This document shows positions 13,222-30,400 of a stretch of DNA of 64,000 nt, piece after piece; position 1 is the stretch's first letter, and every line of letters begins with the position of its first letter. A program made the position numbers and the translations under genes. The notes beneath the pieces were generated by a model. That model made no database searches. It had not been told where the DNA came from and saw only the letters and a program-made list of their open reading frames with translations. The DNA is taken from the NCBI GenBank assembly GCA_963580455.1, contig OY756960.1, forward strand, positions 20,705,238 to 20,769,237, read 5' to 3'. This stretch comes from Euonymus europaeus. Lineage: Eukaryota; Streptophyta; Magnoliopsida; Celastrales; Celastraceae.

Positions 13222-14687
13222 GGCTGCTGATGATCAAGTATTTCTCTTACAAACGTTAAACACAAACCTATGCTAGTTTGTTCTTCTCTCAAAGCAACCC
13301 CCACTACTGTTTTCTTCTTGTTGGGAAACGGAAATCCAAAGGTACGCAGCCCAAGGACACACAGTGCCCACTGCCACCCATGGTCAGCTTTTAATGGGCC
13401 TTGTATGGTGTCGTGGATAACTGGATGGGTATGTGGCTTTACTTGGTTGGGCCTTGTGTGAACATCTAGTGACTGAGCAAGTTGTTAAAATAATCTATCG
13501 GAGGGAGACTTTCCTTCTAAGCAAGGGCGGCACAACCGCCACAACTTAATCGGAATTCGGAGGACTTAGGCAAATAGAAAAATATTCTAACTAAGGTCCT
13601 TTAAAATTTAGTAATTGTTATTTAAAATTTACTTTTCTTATTTTTTGAGATGCAAAAATCATTAATTAAAGTCTTATATTCAAATTTCTTTTAACATTTC
13701 TATTTCAATCGATAACACAATCAATCCATTTAACATTTTTTTGTGGCGTAATTGACCATATGTAATTTTTTACACAAAGATTGTTGTTACGGATATTGTT
13801 AATAGAATTGCATAAGCGATTTATACATTCGAAAAATTATCTAACTTTCATGTGAAGTTATTTTTTATAATTTTTAATTCTGAAAATAAATCAAAACCAC
13901 CAATATCAGAATGCATTTCAAATTTTAATACATTCTTAAGTTTGAAAATTGTCATGTGTTTGACTGACACGCATGATTTATGAATTATTACGTGAGTTTA
14001 TTCATTAGAATACACTTAAAAATAATGGCACAAGTTTGATGTAAAAAATCTTTTTATATTACATTCAATTTTAAATTTAATAAAATATAACATTAAATTC
14101 CAAATCATTGATATTTTTTTTTTAAGTTTTAAAAAATTATCGTTATAAAAAGGAGAATAAAGAAGATAAAGTTTTTTTTTTTTTTTTTTTACAATAGCAG
14201 CATACCCAAATCCAAATCCAAATCTCACAGGCTCCTAAACCCAACTTTACCCATTTTACCTAATTCAATATGACTTTGACCAAGCAAGTAGCAAGCATAC
14301 AGCAAATTAAAGCATGTGGACTTGCATTAATCAGTACTGTTTTCCCATCACAGGCAGGAGCACAAGTTGGTTCAAGCAAATAGTATAAAACTGGTCCAAA
14401 TACAACAGCTAGCCCTAGAAAAATACCACATTTATCTAACTGTGGCCAGCCCAACTACTCGAACTGAAGACAAAAAACTTGTAGCAGGCTTGTAGCTACC
14501 AGCATTACTTGTCGAATACCAACAAATTCACACAAAACAAAACACCACACACTGCAGGCCAAATTGAGCGCTGTTGCCATAGCCCATCTTATCTATGAAC
14601 CATCCCAAATAAAACCATTAATATTTAATCTTGGACTTGCACTGTGTACTTCCCATTTCAGACAAATATTTCAAGATGAACGAGGAG

Positions 14688-14720
<33 letters not shown>

Positions 14721-16479
14721 ATTGCATAAATTCATGGTTCGCGCAGTAGTCTGCAAATTACACGTACCAGGTCGAGTTTAGGATAAGAATCAAATTCACA
14801 ACTTCCAGAAAGAAAATGCATCGTCCCCTAATTTTTTAGCGTCGTTTAAACCCGTTCAACTGACATGCTGGATGTTTATGAGACCTTATATTTACGTATA
14901 TAATCAATCGATGTCTCAAGTATTACGTGGAAGAAAGGGAAAAAAAAAAGAAGAAAGGATGCTTCTTTTCTTGGTTCTCCAATAAAATTTGATTAATTAT
15001 TATCATTACCATCATTACAATTTCTATCTTGTAGCACAGACAGAAGGTCATTATAAAATAATTAATAAAGATTAATGTCAGTTAACTACACATTCGCGGA
15101 TTTGGAGGATGATTTGGTAAGCAACTGGCATTGACAATTCTGGAAGATATATATATCATACCAGTTATTTATTTGAAGAGGGTGATGTGATATTTTGACG
15201 GTTGACCAACCACTTCTAACTCCTCCAAGAAAATCACATAATTACTCCTAACGTACTTCACATTAACAAACTCACCACCCATCAGTAACTACCTTATTTT
15301 AGCTTTGACCAACACTAATTTTCAGTTAGAATTGACTAATCTAATCATAAGAAGCACAAAGAAAGTGAATTTTGCTTACAAATTAAGTACTGTAGTTATC
15401 ATTAATTTTTTAACCTTTTGGTGATTTTAATCTCTATGGAATCAAATCGTATATATTCACAATGTATAGTTGTGAGTTCGATTTCCATTGTGGTCCATAT
15501 TCTTTTGCCCATTTTATATTCAATTTACGTTGTCCTTAGATGAAAAATATTTATGCGTGTAAATTTGACGTCCTCAATTTAAGTCATATAAAATGATTAA
15601 TAATAAATTTGTACGCTGGTGTTCTAATCAGACAACTCTCTCACTCTTTTCTCTTTTTTTTTTTTTGGTCTCATCCCCGATGTTTGAAGAATCACAACAA
15701 TGACAACCCCACTTCAATAATTTTCCATGGGCTCTTACATGTATATAGAGGACCACACAGAGAGAGACGACGACGGAGGGCAGTGCCATTACAGACCGCT
15801 TAATTAAGCTTGTCATTATTAAAGAAGACGAGGAACAATTATTAGTTAAATTAAGCTATGACCATGAGCTAATCTTAATTAGGCTTGACTTGTAGAAGTT
15901 TATCCAATCTCAAGTCTCAATTAGTCTGAATAAATAAAACGATGAACGATAAACGTCTTACTCCATATGAGTATAGTTGAATTGGTTAGGAATGAATATT
16001 ATTATTTCCACTTGGAAAACTCAACTTCAAATCTCCCCCATTAACATATAATCAAAGGACCATAATTTCCATTATTAAAAAAACTCGTATATTAAGTGTT
16101 AAGAGTTTAGATTTCATTTAACATCAATATCAATCATGTTCAAAGGCTATTAAAAAACACCAGGCTGTAATAAAAAAAACATGGTGTCATATCGATCCGG
16201 CCTTATGTACACACCAAGGATGAGAGTGCTTGTCTCCAAGTATAATCTGAAGAGTGTTTGAAATGATGAATTTGAAGGGAGGGGAACGGAAGGGGAGAGA
16301 AGAGAAATGAACTTTTTTTTAATTCCTTGTTTGGATAGGTTATAAAAAAATGGAGGATTTGAACATAATTGGAAGGGAGAGTTACTTAATTTTTTGTTAA
16401 AAAACTTTCTCCATAATGGAGTCATTTGGAGGGAAGGGTACAAAAAATTAAATTGTTTATAAGTGAAAGATATATTTTG
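13222..16479. other. Gene-free intergenic DNA
   Basis: About 3.3 kb of AT-rich DNA with no ORF matching a family I recognise. It holds a poly-T run at 14171-14190 and a (TA)n tract at 14690-14708. Two stretches, near 15420-15510 and 15960-16040, have a weak tRNA-like look (GTGAGTTCGATTTCC; GTTGAATTGGTTAGG) and may be old SINE pieces, but no ends or target duplications could be found. Confidence 0.5.
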
Positions 16480-16685
16480 GAGCAAGTGCAGTGACACTTA
16501 AGAAAAACGACTCTGAGAATTTTGGAGCGTACAGAGAGAATGATAAGAAAGAAAATATATAAAACGTGAAAAAATAGAAAATATATAAAACGTGAAAAAA
16601 TTATATTGAGAGATGTGTACACTTGATATTTGTAGAGTAACATGTTTTGGTGATGTGTATGAATAGATAGATTGTTTGACTTCTT

Positions 16686-16937
16686 CGGTTTGGGGTCGAG
16701 AAATCGAAACTTGTCTGCCAGTTCCCTGCCCTGGGAGAAACCAAAACCCGTCTGCCAGTTCCCTGCCCTGTGAATCACTGACAGATGTAAGTCGCAGGAT
16801 GTGCAGTCTTACGGTAGGAACCACCTGCCGCTTCATAAGTGGTCGAATGCCTCTACGAGGGTTCGAACTCACAACCTTCACTTCCCCGTTAAGGATTTTG
16901 ACAAGGTGGATACCGCTCAGCCATATGCCCTGGGGGC
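16686..16937 (-). mobile_element. tRNA-derived SINE with 18 bp target-site duplication
   Basis: A 252 bp insertion on the minus strand, bounded by an 18 bp direct repeat with one mismatch: TAGATTGTTTGACTTCTT at 16668-16685 and TAGATTGTTGGACTTCTT at 16938-16955. The minus strand begins GCCCCCAGGGCATATGGCTG and has tRNA-like A and B boxes in the right order, so it is a pol III-type retroposon. The body contains a 37 bp-period tandem duplication (GTCTGCCAGTTCCCTGCCCTG at 16713-16733 and 16750-16770). There is no clear A or T tail at the 3' end. It sits inside the MITE at 16480-17023. The overlapping ORFs are not genes. Confidence 0.82.
16857..16923 (-). promoter_or_regulatory. Internal RNA polymerase III promoter of the SINE (A and B boxes)
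   Basis: On the minus strand, TGGCTGAGCGGTA at 16923-16911 fits the A-box consensus and GAGTTCGAACCCTC at 16870-16857 fits the B-box consensus (GGTTCGANNCC). The spacing and the lack of a tRNA fold mark this as a SINE head and not a tRNA gene. Confidence 0.7.
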
Positions 16938-17023
16938 TAGATTGTTGGACTTCTTGTGTAATAGAGGTGAAAATCAATTAAAAAATTTGAAGAGTGTTTT
17001 GGAGAGCTTCACTGAAGTTTCTC

Positions 17024-21533
<4,510 letters not shown>

Positions 21534-24320
21534 AAATTTGATCTACAATTGGACAGATGAGAAAAAAAATTTATAGAAACCAAGCCACACAATTCATAAA
21601 ATCTAGTAAGATTTTTTGTTGGCAGTAAACCACCAAGTTATTTCTTTAGTGGGAGCTAGTTATTCTTCAAATGCTGTAGAGTAGAGAAACCAGACAAAAA
21701 AATTCAATATTAGCTACCGAGCCATCAGCCAAGCATTAGAGTGGGCTCCTGAATTTTTTTTTCAGGATGCAAGAGACTTTTCAACATACCCTGCTGAATG
21801 CATTTTGAGTTTTCTTCTTACATATATGTTTGTTCAGTTACTTGTACACTTTGGCGTACTGGATGCCATTACAAAACCCCAATTTGACATCTTTTTAAGG
21901 CGTCATTCTAGCTGTTAGAAATTCTTCATTTTTGGCCTTTGAGACCCATATTGCTAAAGTATAGGTCGCTGGCATCAAAGCCCTTCTCCTATTTCTTCCA
22001 CCATATCCCTATATTTCGTTCAAATTCCACTATTATCATGACAAAAAGAAGAAAAATCATTATGTGCAGGGCCATTTGACACATCCCACAGTAACTGAGC
22101 TGTACCATAGTTTCACAAAAACACAAAGAAACAATGAAAATGGAAGGTCCTGATTTCTCCAATGAACTGAATTCCCAGCACAAACAAGCATAAGAACAAG
22201 AAAATAATCTAAAAGAATGAACTTTGCATCTTCATGATCAACAAGCCTTAGTAAAGCCACAAACTAAACACCAGAAAACCAGCTTCAATTGCAGAATATA
22301 GTAATCTAAAAGAAAATGCAACAATTGCAATAAAATGTAATTTTGTTTCACAGCTTTTTTAATTGTTTGGAGCTGAAAGAAGTATCTGTAATAAATGAAA
22401 TAGCACAGCAGAAGATGTGGAAGAAGAACTGAAGAAGAAAGACAATTCAATCAATTCTAATTGATCAGGCACATAGATACAAGGGCTATAACTCATATAG
22501 ATTAAGAAATCTGGTTCTACAATCCAAATACAATGGTTACTAAGAACTGACAGAGAGAATAAAATAACCATTCAGTGAAAGAAATCAACTTTCTATCATA
22601 ATCCTCCGATTTCTCAGCAACCGAAGAGACTAACAGAGTGCAAAACAAGAACCGATAAAGAAAAGAGGGAAGGACTGTTAGTGAAGCAATTTGAAAGAAG
22701 ACTTTTTCGGTCACCGGTCCGAGTACGTTTGGGTTCGTAAGTTTGGCCGTGAGTCGTGACAGTACGCCATTGTGTCATTGTTGACCAAAGCCATTATTAT
22801 TTACTAGAGACTAGAGAGAGGAATAGGTCTAAAGTATTTGCCTCCTGCAACTTTGGGAAGGGTTGATTCTTCTACGAAACAGTCCAATTAATTGCAGAAA
22901 CGTGTAGCTCGGACTGTGGGAAAGGACAAAAGTGTTGTGCAGGATTGGTATCTCTCGACCAGACTAGCATGGATACGTCCACACTCGATTAAAATGGTGG
23001 AAGCTTACCAGTAAACCTCATCATCTCATCTATGGTGGGTACATGACTTTGTGGTATTAAATGATTTGTTTTCTGGCACCCACTTCGTAAATGCCTATAA
23101 CTGTCGACTTCTCTGTGCAGCTCAGCATCAACAAACAACCAACAGGTGCCATGAAAGCTTTCTCTATCAAATTGCAGTGGCTACCTAGGCGGGTAGAGAG
23201 TAATCAAGAAAGTTGTTGCTTATCAAGCTACCAGTTTACCCTTTAAAGATGTTTTAAGTTCTTACGGCAAAAGGAATCTTAACAAAAATTTCTGGGTTTT
23301 AAAATTAATAAAAAAGAGAATAAGACTGACTGACAAGTTTTGTTTCCACAGCTGGACCTGTGAAAAGTCGTATGGAATGATGAAGTACGCAAGGCAGATG
23401 GGTTTGCTTATCAACAAAGGAAAGGAAAGGAAACAAATCAAGGGTAAAGAGGGAAATGTGATCGTTATTGATCTTGTTTTTTTTTTGTTTGTGTTGTGAT
23501 GCATATCATAATAATAACATAGAAGGGTCTACATCTAAATCTGAGAAAATAAAGGCCAGCAACTCACCAGAAAAGAAAACAACCCATTTTTTTCTCTTTC
23601 TTTTCAGACCCCATTTTCATCTCTCTGTCTAGATATACAGCTGCACAAAGAAGAAAACATGGAAACTCCACCCACAAAGAAAGAGTCTACACCACACCCA
23701 GCTAATCTTTTTGTCACTGGCCCAGCCGGACCAAAATTTATGTAGATGAGAAACAAAAAAAGGAAAGATGGGGGAGAGAGAAGGGAAAGAAAGAAAATAT
23801 AGAGTATGTAGACGCATACATAGATACATACACATAGCAGTCTAGTAGATGTCTTCAATTGTCCTCCAACCAAACCCACCACCTGTGCAAAAACCTCTTT
23901 CACCAGCCCCCCTCTCTTTCTGTCTGTCTCTCACAGCACAACAACGGATAGAAACATGTGTACCAGTAATACCCTTCTGCAACCCCCCAAAAAATCCCAT
24001 CTTCATCACTGTCTCTCAATCTCTCAAAAGAGAAAAAAAAATCATTTTTTTCACCGAATTATGTGGGCTTCTTTGGGTTTTCCTTGTCTTGGTCAGAGTT
24101 CCACAGAGAAAACAGGAAAGCAAGAACCTTCCTCTCACTTCCTTTCTTGTTTCTATCCCTATCTCTCTCTAAACGAGTCTCTTGTTATTTATTTTTCTTC
24201 CTTGTCTTTCTTACCTCTTCATATTTCTCTGTTCTTATCGTTGAGACTCTTCTCCTGCCTATTTCTTCATAGTTGCTTCGTTGCGGTATCTGAGTTCTTT
24301 TCTTTCTCTGTGATCTGACG
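21534..24320. other. Intergenic DNA and long leader of the next gene
   Basis: About 2.8 kb. The left part is the carboxypeptidase 3' region. From about 22700 the plus strand looks like promoter and leader of the gene starting at 24321: it becomes CT-rich and T-rich from 23900 and has several short upstream ATGs (for example 23849, 23956, 24063). None of the ORFs, including the minus-strand ones at 21989-23903, resembles a known family, so none is called. Confidence 0.5.
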
Positions 24321-26179
24321 ATGAAGAAGATGAAAGGGGTGGCTGTTTCTCCTAGATATACGTCTCCTTCTCCTTATGGTGTTTATGAAGACCCAATCAG
24401 TTTCAAACATCGGAGCCTCTTGCAAGACTACGAGGAGCTATACAAGGTAAAATAAATTTTGGGGTTTCGTTGTTTCGTGATTCCCTTTGTGGGTTTTCCT
24501 TTAGATCTGGTCGTCTGTGTGATTCTCTGGAGGAGAGTCTTGATTTTACTTGGTGGATTTCTTCTGCATCGTTACTTTGGCTTGTTTAGTTGCCTGGAAT
24601 AAGAAGAGATGATTTTAATTCTTCTTTTTGGCTCTTTTGGCTTGATTGATTGAGATCCTGAATCGTTGGAGCTAGAAATAAATTTTTTACCTGGGCAGTT
24701 TTCCCGTTTCTAGGTTTCAGGTTCTTGTTTAGGGTTACTAGTAAAACTGATAAGAGGGAAATTCTGATATTGATTTTTTTTTTGTATTTTTGTTGTTTTT
24801 ATGGTAGTTTAACTAATCTTATCTTTGTAGTTCGAGATTCATTTTTAAGCTTTCCAGCAGTTGGCAGCAGCATGAGTTTTTGATGGATTTGACTGAATTT
24901 TTTTTATCTTGGATTATATGCTGGCATAGCATTTTCTGGTTCAGTGTGCTTCCTAATCTGTGGCAGCAGAACTTTCGTGTTTGCCTCTTTAGGCCCTAAT
25001 ATGAGTTATCTGTCAGAAGGCAACAATAAGGGTTTTATGGTTCAATACTCAAATATGCTCTGCTTGAGTTTTTAATTATGGTTTTTAGAAGGCTCACGTA
25101 CTATAAGTTATCTGTTTGACTGTGAACCATTTCGAATGTACTTCTATGTTGCTTTTAACCATCTGTTGTCTATGTGAATCTAAATTTCCTGTTTGTTTTT
25201 CCCTATTCCTTGTCTCAGGTGTTTTTGTTGTAGTTTTTAGTTGTGACCGCATATTAGTCTCTGCCATAAGTATTTGACATACATGGTTTCTTATGGTGGA
25301 GAAATTGAGAAAGATTAGTCATTACATTTCAGGAAACAGGAGTCAGGAAGAACAAATTGGAGATGATGAAGCAGAAAAGATTGACCCTCTTGGCTGAAGT
25401 CCGGTATCAATCCTATACTTTTGTGTGTATTTGGTGAATTTGCTTTTATGCAGTTAGGTAGTCATATGAAGTGACTTTGGAATGTATCTCTTGTCAAATA
25501 TAGATTTTTGAGGCAGCGTTACAAGCACTTGATGCAAAACCAGTCGCAGAAAGCCATGCCTGAACAACAGCGCCCAGCGAGTTTAGAAATTAAAAGTAGA
25601 AACATTGCAAAAAAAAGTAATCGCAGTGGAAAGAAATCTGCTTTACCCCCTCCAGTCCCACATTTCGATTTGAACAAAAAGGGGAAGAATTACATTGAGA
25701 GGCAAGCCACTTTGAATAAACCTTCTTCAAGTTTTGATCCAAGTCAGAAGCACAAGAGTTATGGTACAGAAGAAGCTACTATACGGAATTCCAGATCAAT
25801 TCATGACTTGAATGAAAGGGAAAGAATTGATAGTGGAAAGAAAGCTACTGTCCGAAATGCCACCCCAGATTTTGATTTAAACCAGATTTTGGTAATAAAT
25901 AAGTAACTTCAATAACTTATGTTGGCTATTAATCCACGTTGCTTATAATTGTGCTGATGAATTCCTGTGTTCATATTGATGCAGATAGAAGAGGAAGAAT
26001 TGCAGGGGAACCGTGAGTCATTGAGAACGGAAGAGCCAAAGAAAAGTTCAATTAGAGCCGGAAGTGATGAGCAATACAATGATATGATGTTATCAGCCTG
26101 TAGAAATATTGGCAATGGGCCAAGCAAGTCGGGGGAGAGGAAGATCTCATGGCAAGACCAGCTAGCTTTGAGGGTTTGA
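24321..26179 (+). CDS. Conserved plant protein of unknown function
   Basis: Four exons, 24321..24446, 25333..25403, 25504..25891 and 25985..26179, join in frame to 259 residues. The N-terminus reads MKKMKGVAVSPRYTSPSPYG followed by a short predicted coiled coil (LLQDYEELYKETGVRKNKLE, MMKQKRLTLLAEVRFLRQRY). The middle is basic, Ser/Asn-rich and probably disordered, with a recurring pattern of about 30 residues ending in FDLN or HDLN (PHFDLNKKGK, SSFDPSQKHK, SIHDLNERER, PDFDLNQILI). The protein ends in ERKISWQDQLALRV. I recall no defined domain; nuclear location is plausible from the Lys/Arg content. By position next to a SKIP1-like gene it may correspond to Arabidopsis At5g57910/At4g30630 (from memory), which carry an unsupported 'methyltransferase G' label; nothing here supports an enzyme. 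Confidence 0.88.
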
Positions 26180-27453
26180 AACTTCAAACCGTCTTTGTCA
26201 GTTCGAAATGGAATATTTTACAGTTTCGTTGGTCTGGAAAGCTGGCCTCACCTTTCCTTGTGATACCAATTTGCATACTTATTTTCATTTGTAAAGGAAA
26301 TTAGTACATACATTATGATTTTACGGGCATCAACTTTCTTTTTCTACCTTGTAAATATTGTTTAGTCCCTGTGAATTTCTTGGTTATAGTAAAGCTAGAT
26401 TCCATGTTGGAATCCTGTGAAAATACCCTTCTGCCGGAATCTGGATTCTAAGCTTGGTTCCAGTTCATTTTTCTTGTCATATATGATCACATTTCCTTAC
26501 CTAACCATATGATTACCATCACCATTGTAACATTGCTTGCGGCACTCAATAGTTGCCTTGTGCTCTGTAAATTTTTCTTTATTTTATGGAGAACCAATGT
26601 CATAGGGGTCACCTCTAATGAAGAAGAAAATTGGGACCGGCTGCCTTTCAAAGGCTGTGGTAACTGTCAATGGTCTCTTATTTGGTTATTGAAGGCACCC
26701 GTGTTGTTTTTGTCTGCTAGTCTGCTAGTAATGGGTAATTGGTTGATCTGATTACAACAAGGAAACAAGAAACCCGAGAACGAAGATATTATTAGCAAAA
26801 GAATCCTTGCTGCAGAGCACAACCACCAAGAAAGGAAAGAAAAGTTTAGCAAAGAAGAGATCCATGGTTCTGTTAGGACACAGATAGGATAACTAAAACA
26901 GAGAAGAAAATACATCCATAGGTTGTGCATTTATTTCTTACAATAAGCCCAATTTTCATAATTCAATTGAAGAAACTGTTTTGGGCAGTAGTAATTATTG
27001 TAAAATGTCCTCTAAAAAAGCTTCAGGTAACGGTGAAATTGTTAGTCAACCGAGAGAAAACACAAGACACAGTTCTAGTTCGATATTAAGCCTGAAAGAC
27101 GAGAATTTGCAGATTGTTCAAGCAGTCAGAAGAGGAAAGAAGCCCTCCCTGTTCTTGAGATAACACGTGATGTAATACAGAAGAAAATTAATTTGGAGAA
27201 TAACAGTTCATATTTTTCATCCCTCAATCATGCCACTAAATACATAATAAAGAGGCACGAAACTGTGAGCCCACTAACAAAACCCCCGACCTAGCACAAC
27301 AATTGAGACCCAAATGACTCATGAATATTTTCAAAAGTGATCATGACAGAAATCTAATACACAACACTTCTTAGTTTGCAGAAAATCTGCTACTCCAAGT
27401 TACCTCTCAAGCAGGAAGCCTTTTACAACTCCGAATGCCCTTTTTCTTAATAA
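26180..27453. other. Tail-to-tail gap between the unknown gene and the zinc-finger gene
   Basis: About 1.3 kb between two converging stop codons. The first few hundred bases are likely 3' untranslated region. The short ORFs at 26509-26751, 26667-26930 and 26981-27163 show no family signature. No repeat or RNA gene was found. Confidence 0.5.
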
Positions 27454-30400
27454 TTAAATCTCCAAAGAAGATGTTCTTGATCCATTTGAACCTGCAGAAA
27501 CATCTTCAAGGGTTTTTTCATTTGTTTCTTCAGTCACCAAGTATGCATTGGTCACCTTCTGACTCGTCTCAGAAGATGCCACAGTTGTCCCAGTCGGAGC
27601 AGCTACAGCTACAGTGTTCCTGCTAAGTCCCAGTAACCGAGTCATGTGCTTCTTCCCAATTTTATGGTCGCCCATCACCTTCCCAGAGTGAGCACCAATT
27701 TGGCAAATATCACACCAAAACTTAAACTTTTTCTTTCTTAGTTCTCCCGTCTCCTCTCTCTGCCTGTTTGCTGCTACCTTATTCCTCCTTTTCTTTTCTG
27801 TTTTAACTGCTTCCTCTTCTGGATGATCACTTTTAATTTGATGAATCAGCTTCACTTTAGCTTTTTCACTAGTCTCTACAAGCTTAGAAGGCTTTTCACT
27901 TCCTTTTGGCATCGATGAGGTACTGGACTTCTTTCCTGTCTTCTGAGCTCGCACTGCAGCTCCAACATTGCACTTCATCAATGCTGCTTCCTTGGCCTTG
28001 TGCTTCTTGCCTTGAAGATGATCATTCAAACCCTTATCACTTGTTGCACTAACCTGACAAAGCGCACAACTCAACTCCTCCTTGGGTTTCTTCCCCAAAC
28101 CAGCGAAAGGAAGGTCACCCACACCTGCTGCAGGTGGTGTCACAGCCTTCCTCTTTGTTCCAGCCAGATTTTGATCAGGTTTATCCTACAAGACAATACT
28201 AGGAAACAGTACATCACCAGTGCTAATGATATTTACTAACCGATGGATAGTGGAAACCTTAATACTGTTCCACAAGTCCACCCTTTGCTTTTAAAGTGGA
28301 TAAATCTTAAATCTCAACATTCTTATTTTGTCAGATGATGCAAAATGTCATGAAACGCTTCATATGGAATTCATCAAAGAAAAAGTTCCAAAGAACTGAA
28401 TTTGCATTAACTATTGGCTAAAACATAGGTGTGAGGAATATCAGAAGATGTCAATTAAAACTAACAGAAAAGTTTTGCTAAAGCTAAAATGCGCATGCAT
28501 CAGCACATATCATCCATTTTTTCCATATATATGAACTTCATTGCTAATAACCAAACTGAGAAGTAGAGCTCATTCAAATGACTTGATTTAGAGGTAAGTA
28601 ATCTCCTGTGGAGCAAATGAGTTTGATCTGTCAGACTACGCGCCCATAGCTTCAAGTCAATGATTTCACACGTCACACAAGAAACAGACTAGACAATTAT
28701 TATGTGTCTTTATCCATAAAAAGGTGAGAAAGCCCCACACAGACTCCAGAACATGAGAGGGAAAAAAACATAATTCTATGGTTTGTAGCATGCAGACGAA
28801 TATGCAAATGTGCACAAAAGCACCCAGTCCAAAGTTTTGAAGATAAAGAATTTCAAACTCAGTCCATAATGCTCTTGCCTTCTTCGCTGGAGCTGGGAAA
28901 TACTGATTATGTAGTTTAATATCTCATATTGCACTGATATTTGAACCTATAACGCATAGGTTGAATGAATTCTCCATAAGATCCCTGATTGTGGGATAAC
29001 ATTTAATCACACGAGATCACGATTTCCAAGTGTTTTGGACTCAGTTTTCCATTATTCAAATATCAAATGCCAAGTTTCTGTATCAACCATTCAACCATCA
29101 AGGCTATGAGCAAGAAAGATCCTATAAATATGCATGTAACATCTCAACATTATAATTGATAACTGAAAGATTACTAGGGGGAGAGTTTCTAGCAAAGAAC
29201 TTGCTTTGATTATGCTTCGTTATCCATCCTTGGTCGTTATACAAGGAATCCTAGGTGTGATGAATATCGGTTTTATTCTTCATTTTCCTCTAGTTCTCAA
29301 AAAATACTGGCCTGATCTCTGTTTTTTTTTCTTTGATTTTTTATTAATTATTTTTCCTAGCCTCACCACATATTATGTGGGGGTAAGATTTAGTACATCT
29401 TGAATATCCCCAACCCGCTCACTGCTGCAGCTGTGCACGAGTGTTGTTTACCAGTAATTTTTTGTTTCAACACTCCAACACCTTCCCACCCCCCAACTGG
29501 TGGCAGAAAAAAATAAAAGATTCCTGAAAAGTAATGCTGGGAGAAGGCATTGCACACAGGGTTCAAAAAATAGAGATAGGAAAGGATGGAGTATATAGGT
29601 GTTATTTCAGTTAATATTTTGTATAGGAGGAGAAAGAATCAGGCCGGTATATGCTCTTGGACCCATCAGTTTGAGTAAGGACATTGATATAACACCTACA
29701 CATGTTGCACAAGGTTAAACAGACCTAGATATACAACTTGTGATATACTTACACTACATGATTGACCTGCATGGCTAGTGACCTATCAAAGTTAACTACA
29801 TAGCACAAGCTATTAAGTCAACTAAGAAGCACAAGCAATCAAGTCAAATATGCAATACAACTATAGCACAAGTCATCCAAGTGTATTAACTATGTGAAAC
29901 GGTTCGTTCTATGAGTATCAACAAAAAATGATAATATTTAACAATGAAATAGTAGGAGAAAAGAAAAAGGTTGGCAAAGTGCCACTGAATTGTCAACTAT
30001 TCAAACCTTCCAGCAATTTTAAGGGTTTTTTTTTAACCTGGTGCAAGTTGTTCGGTTCTATTAACCATTTTAAACACTTGTTGAATGCAACCATTTCGAA
30101 CTCAACAAGCCATCATTCTATAGTATATTGTAATAAAAATGACCAGCGACCTCTACCCGCCATTCTAATAAGAATAAGTTTTCCCAGGGAGGTCATATGA
30201 TATACTTGAACATATTAAAGAGTATATTAACTTATATCTGTCAAGATTTTTTTTTGCAATACATGGATAAAAACTAGAACGGCAAAAAAGACATCAGTTA
30301 TATCAGCTTGATGAGTCGAGTTAGCCTTGAACCTATTATAAATAGGTAAAGTTTGAGTTTATTTTCTTCACCAAATTAGTAACTTAAAGTATTGAGGTAG

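Larger units (their letters stand above)
16480..17023. mobile_element. MITE of the GAGCAAGTGCA family, split by a SINE
   Basis: The left end GAGCAAGTGCAGTG (16480) and the right end, reading GAGAAACTTCAGTG on the other strand (17023), are imperfect inverted repeats resembling the ends of the 341 bp elements at 49003-49741. The internal sequence also matches those elements in order: GAGAGATGTGTACACTTG, GTTTTGGTGATGTG, then TGTGTAATAGAGGTG after the SINE. Without the SINE and one target-duplication copy the element is about 274 bp. No 3 bp target duplication survives. It has an internal 26 bp tandem duplication at about 16548-16601. Confidence 0.6.

Noticed and set aside
14260..14454. 64-residue minus-strand ORF in the YIF1-carboxypeptidase gap
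   Set aside because: It has no recognisable family and lies in AT-rich gene-free DNA, so it is not called as a gene.
16857..16923. A tRNA gene on the minus strand
   Set aside because: Only the A and B boxes are tRNA-like; there is no acceptor stem or cloverleaf, and the sequence is bounded by an 18 bp target duplication as a SINE.
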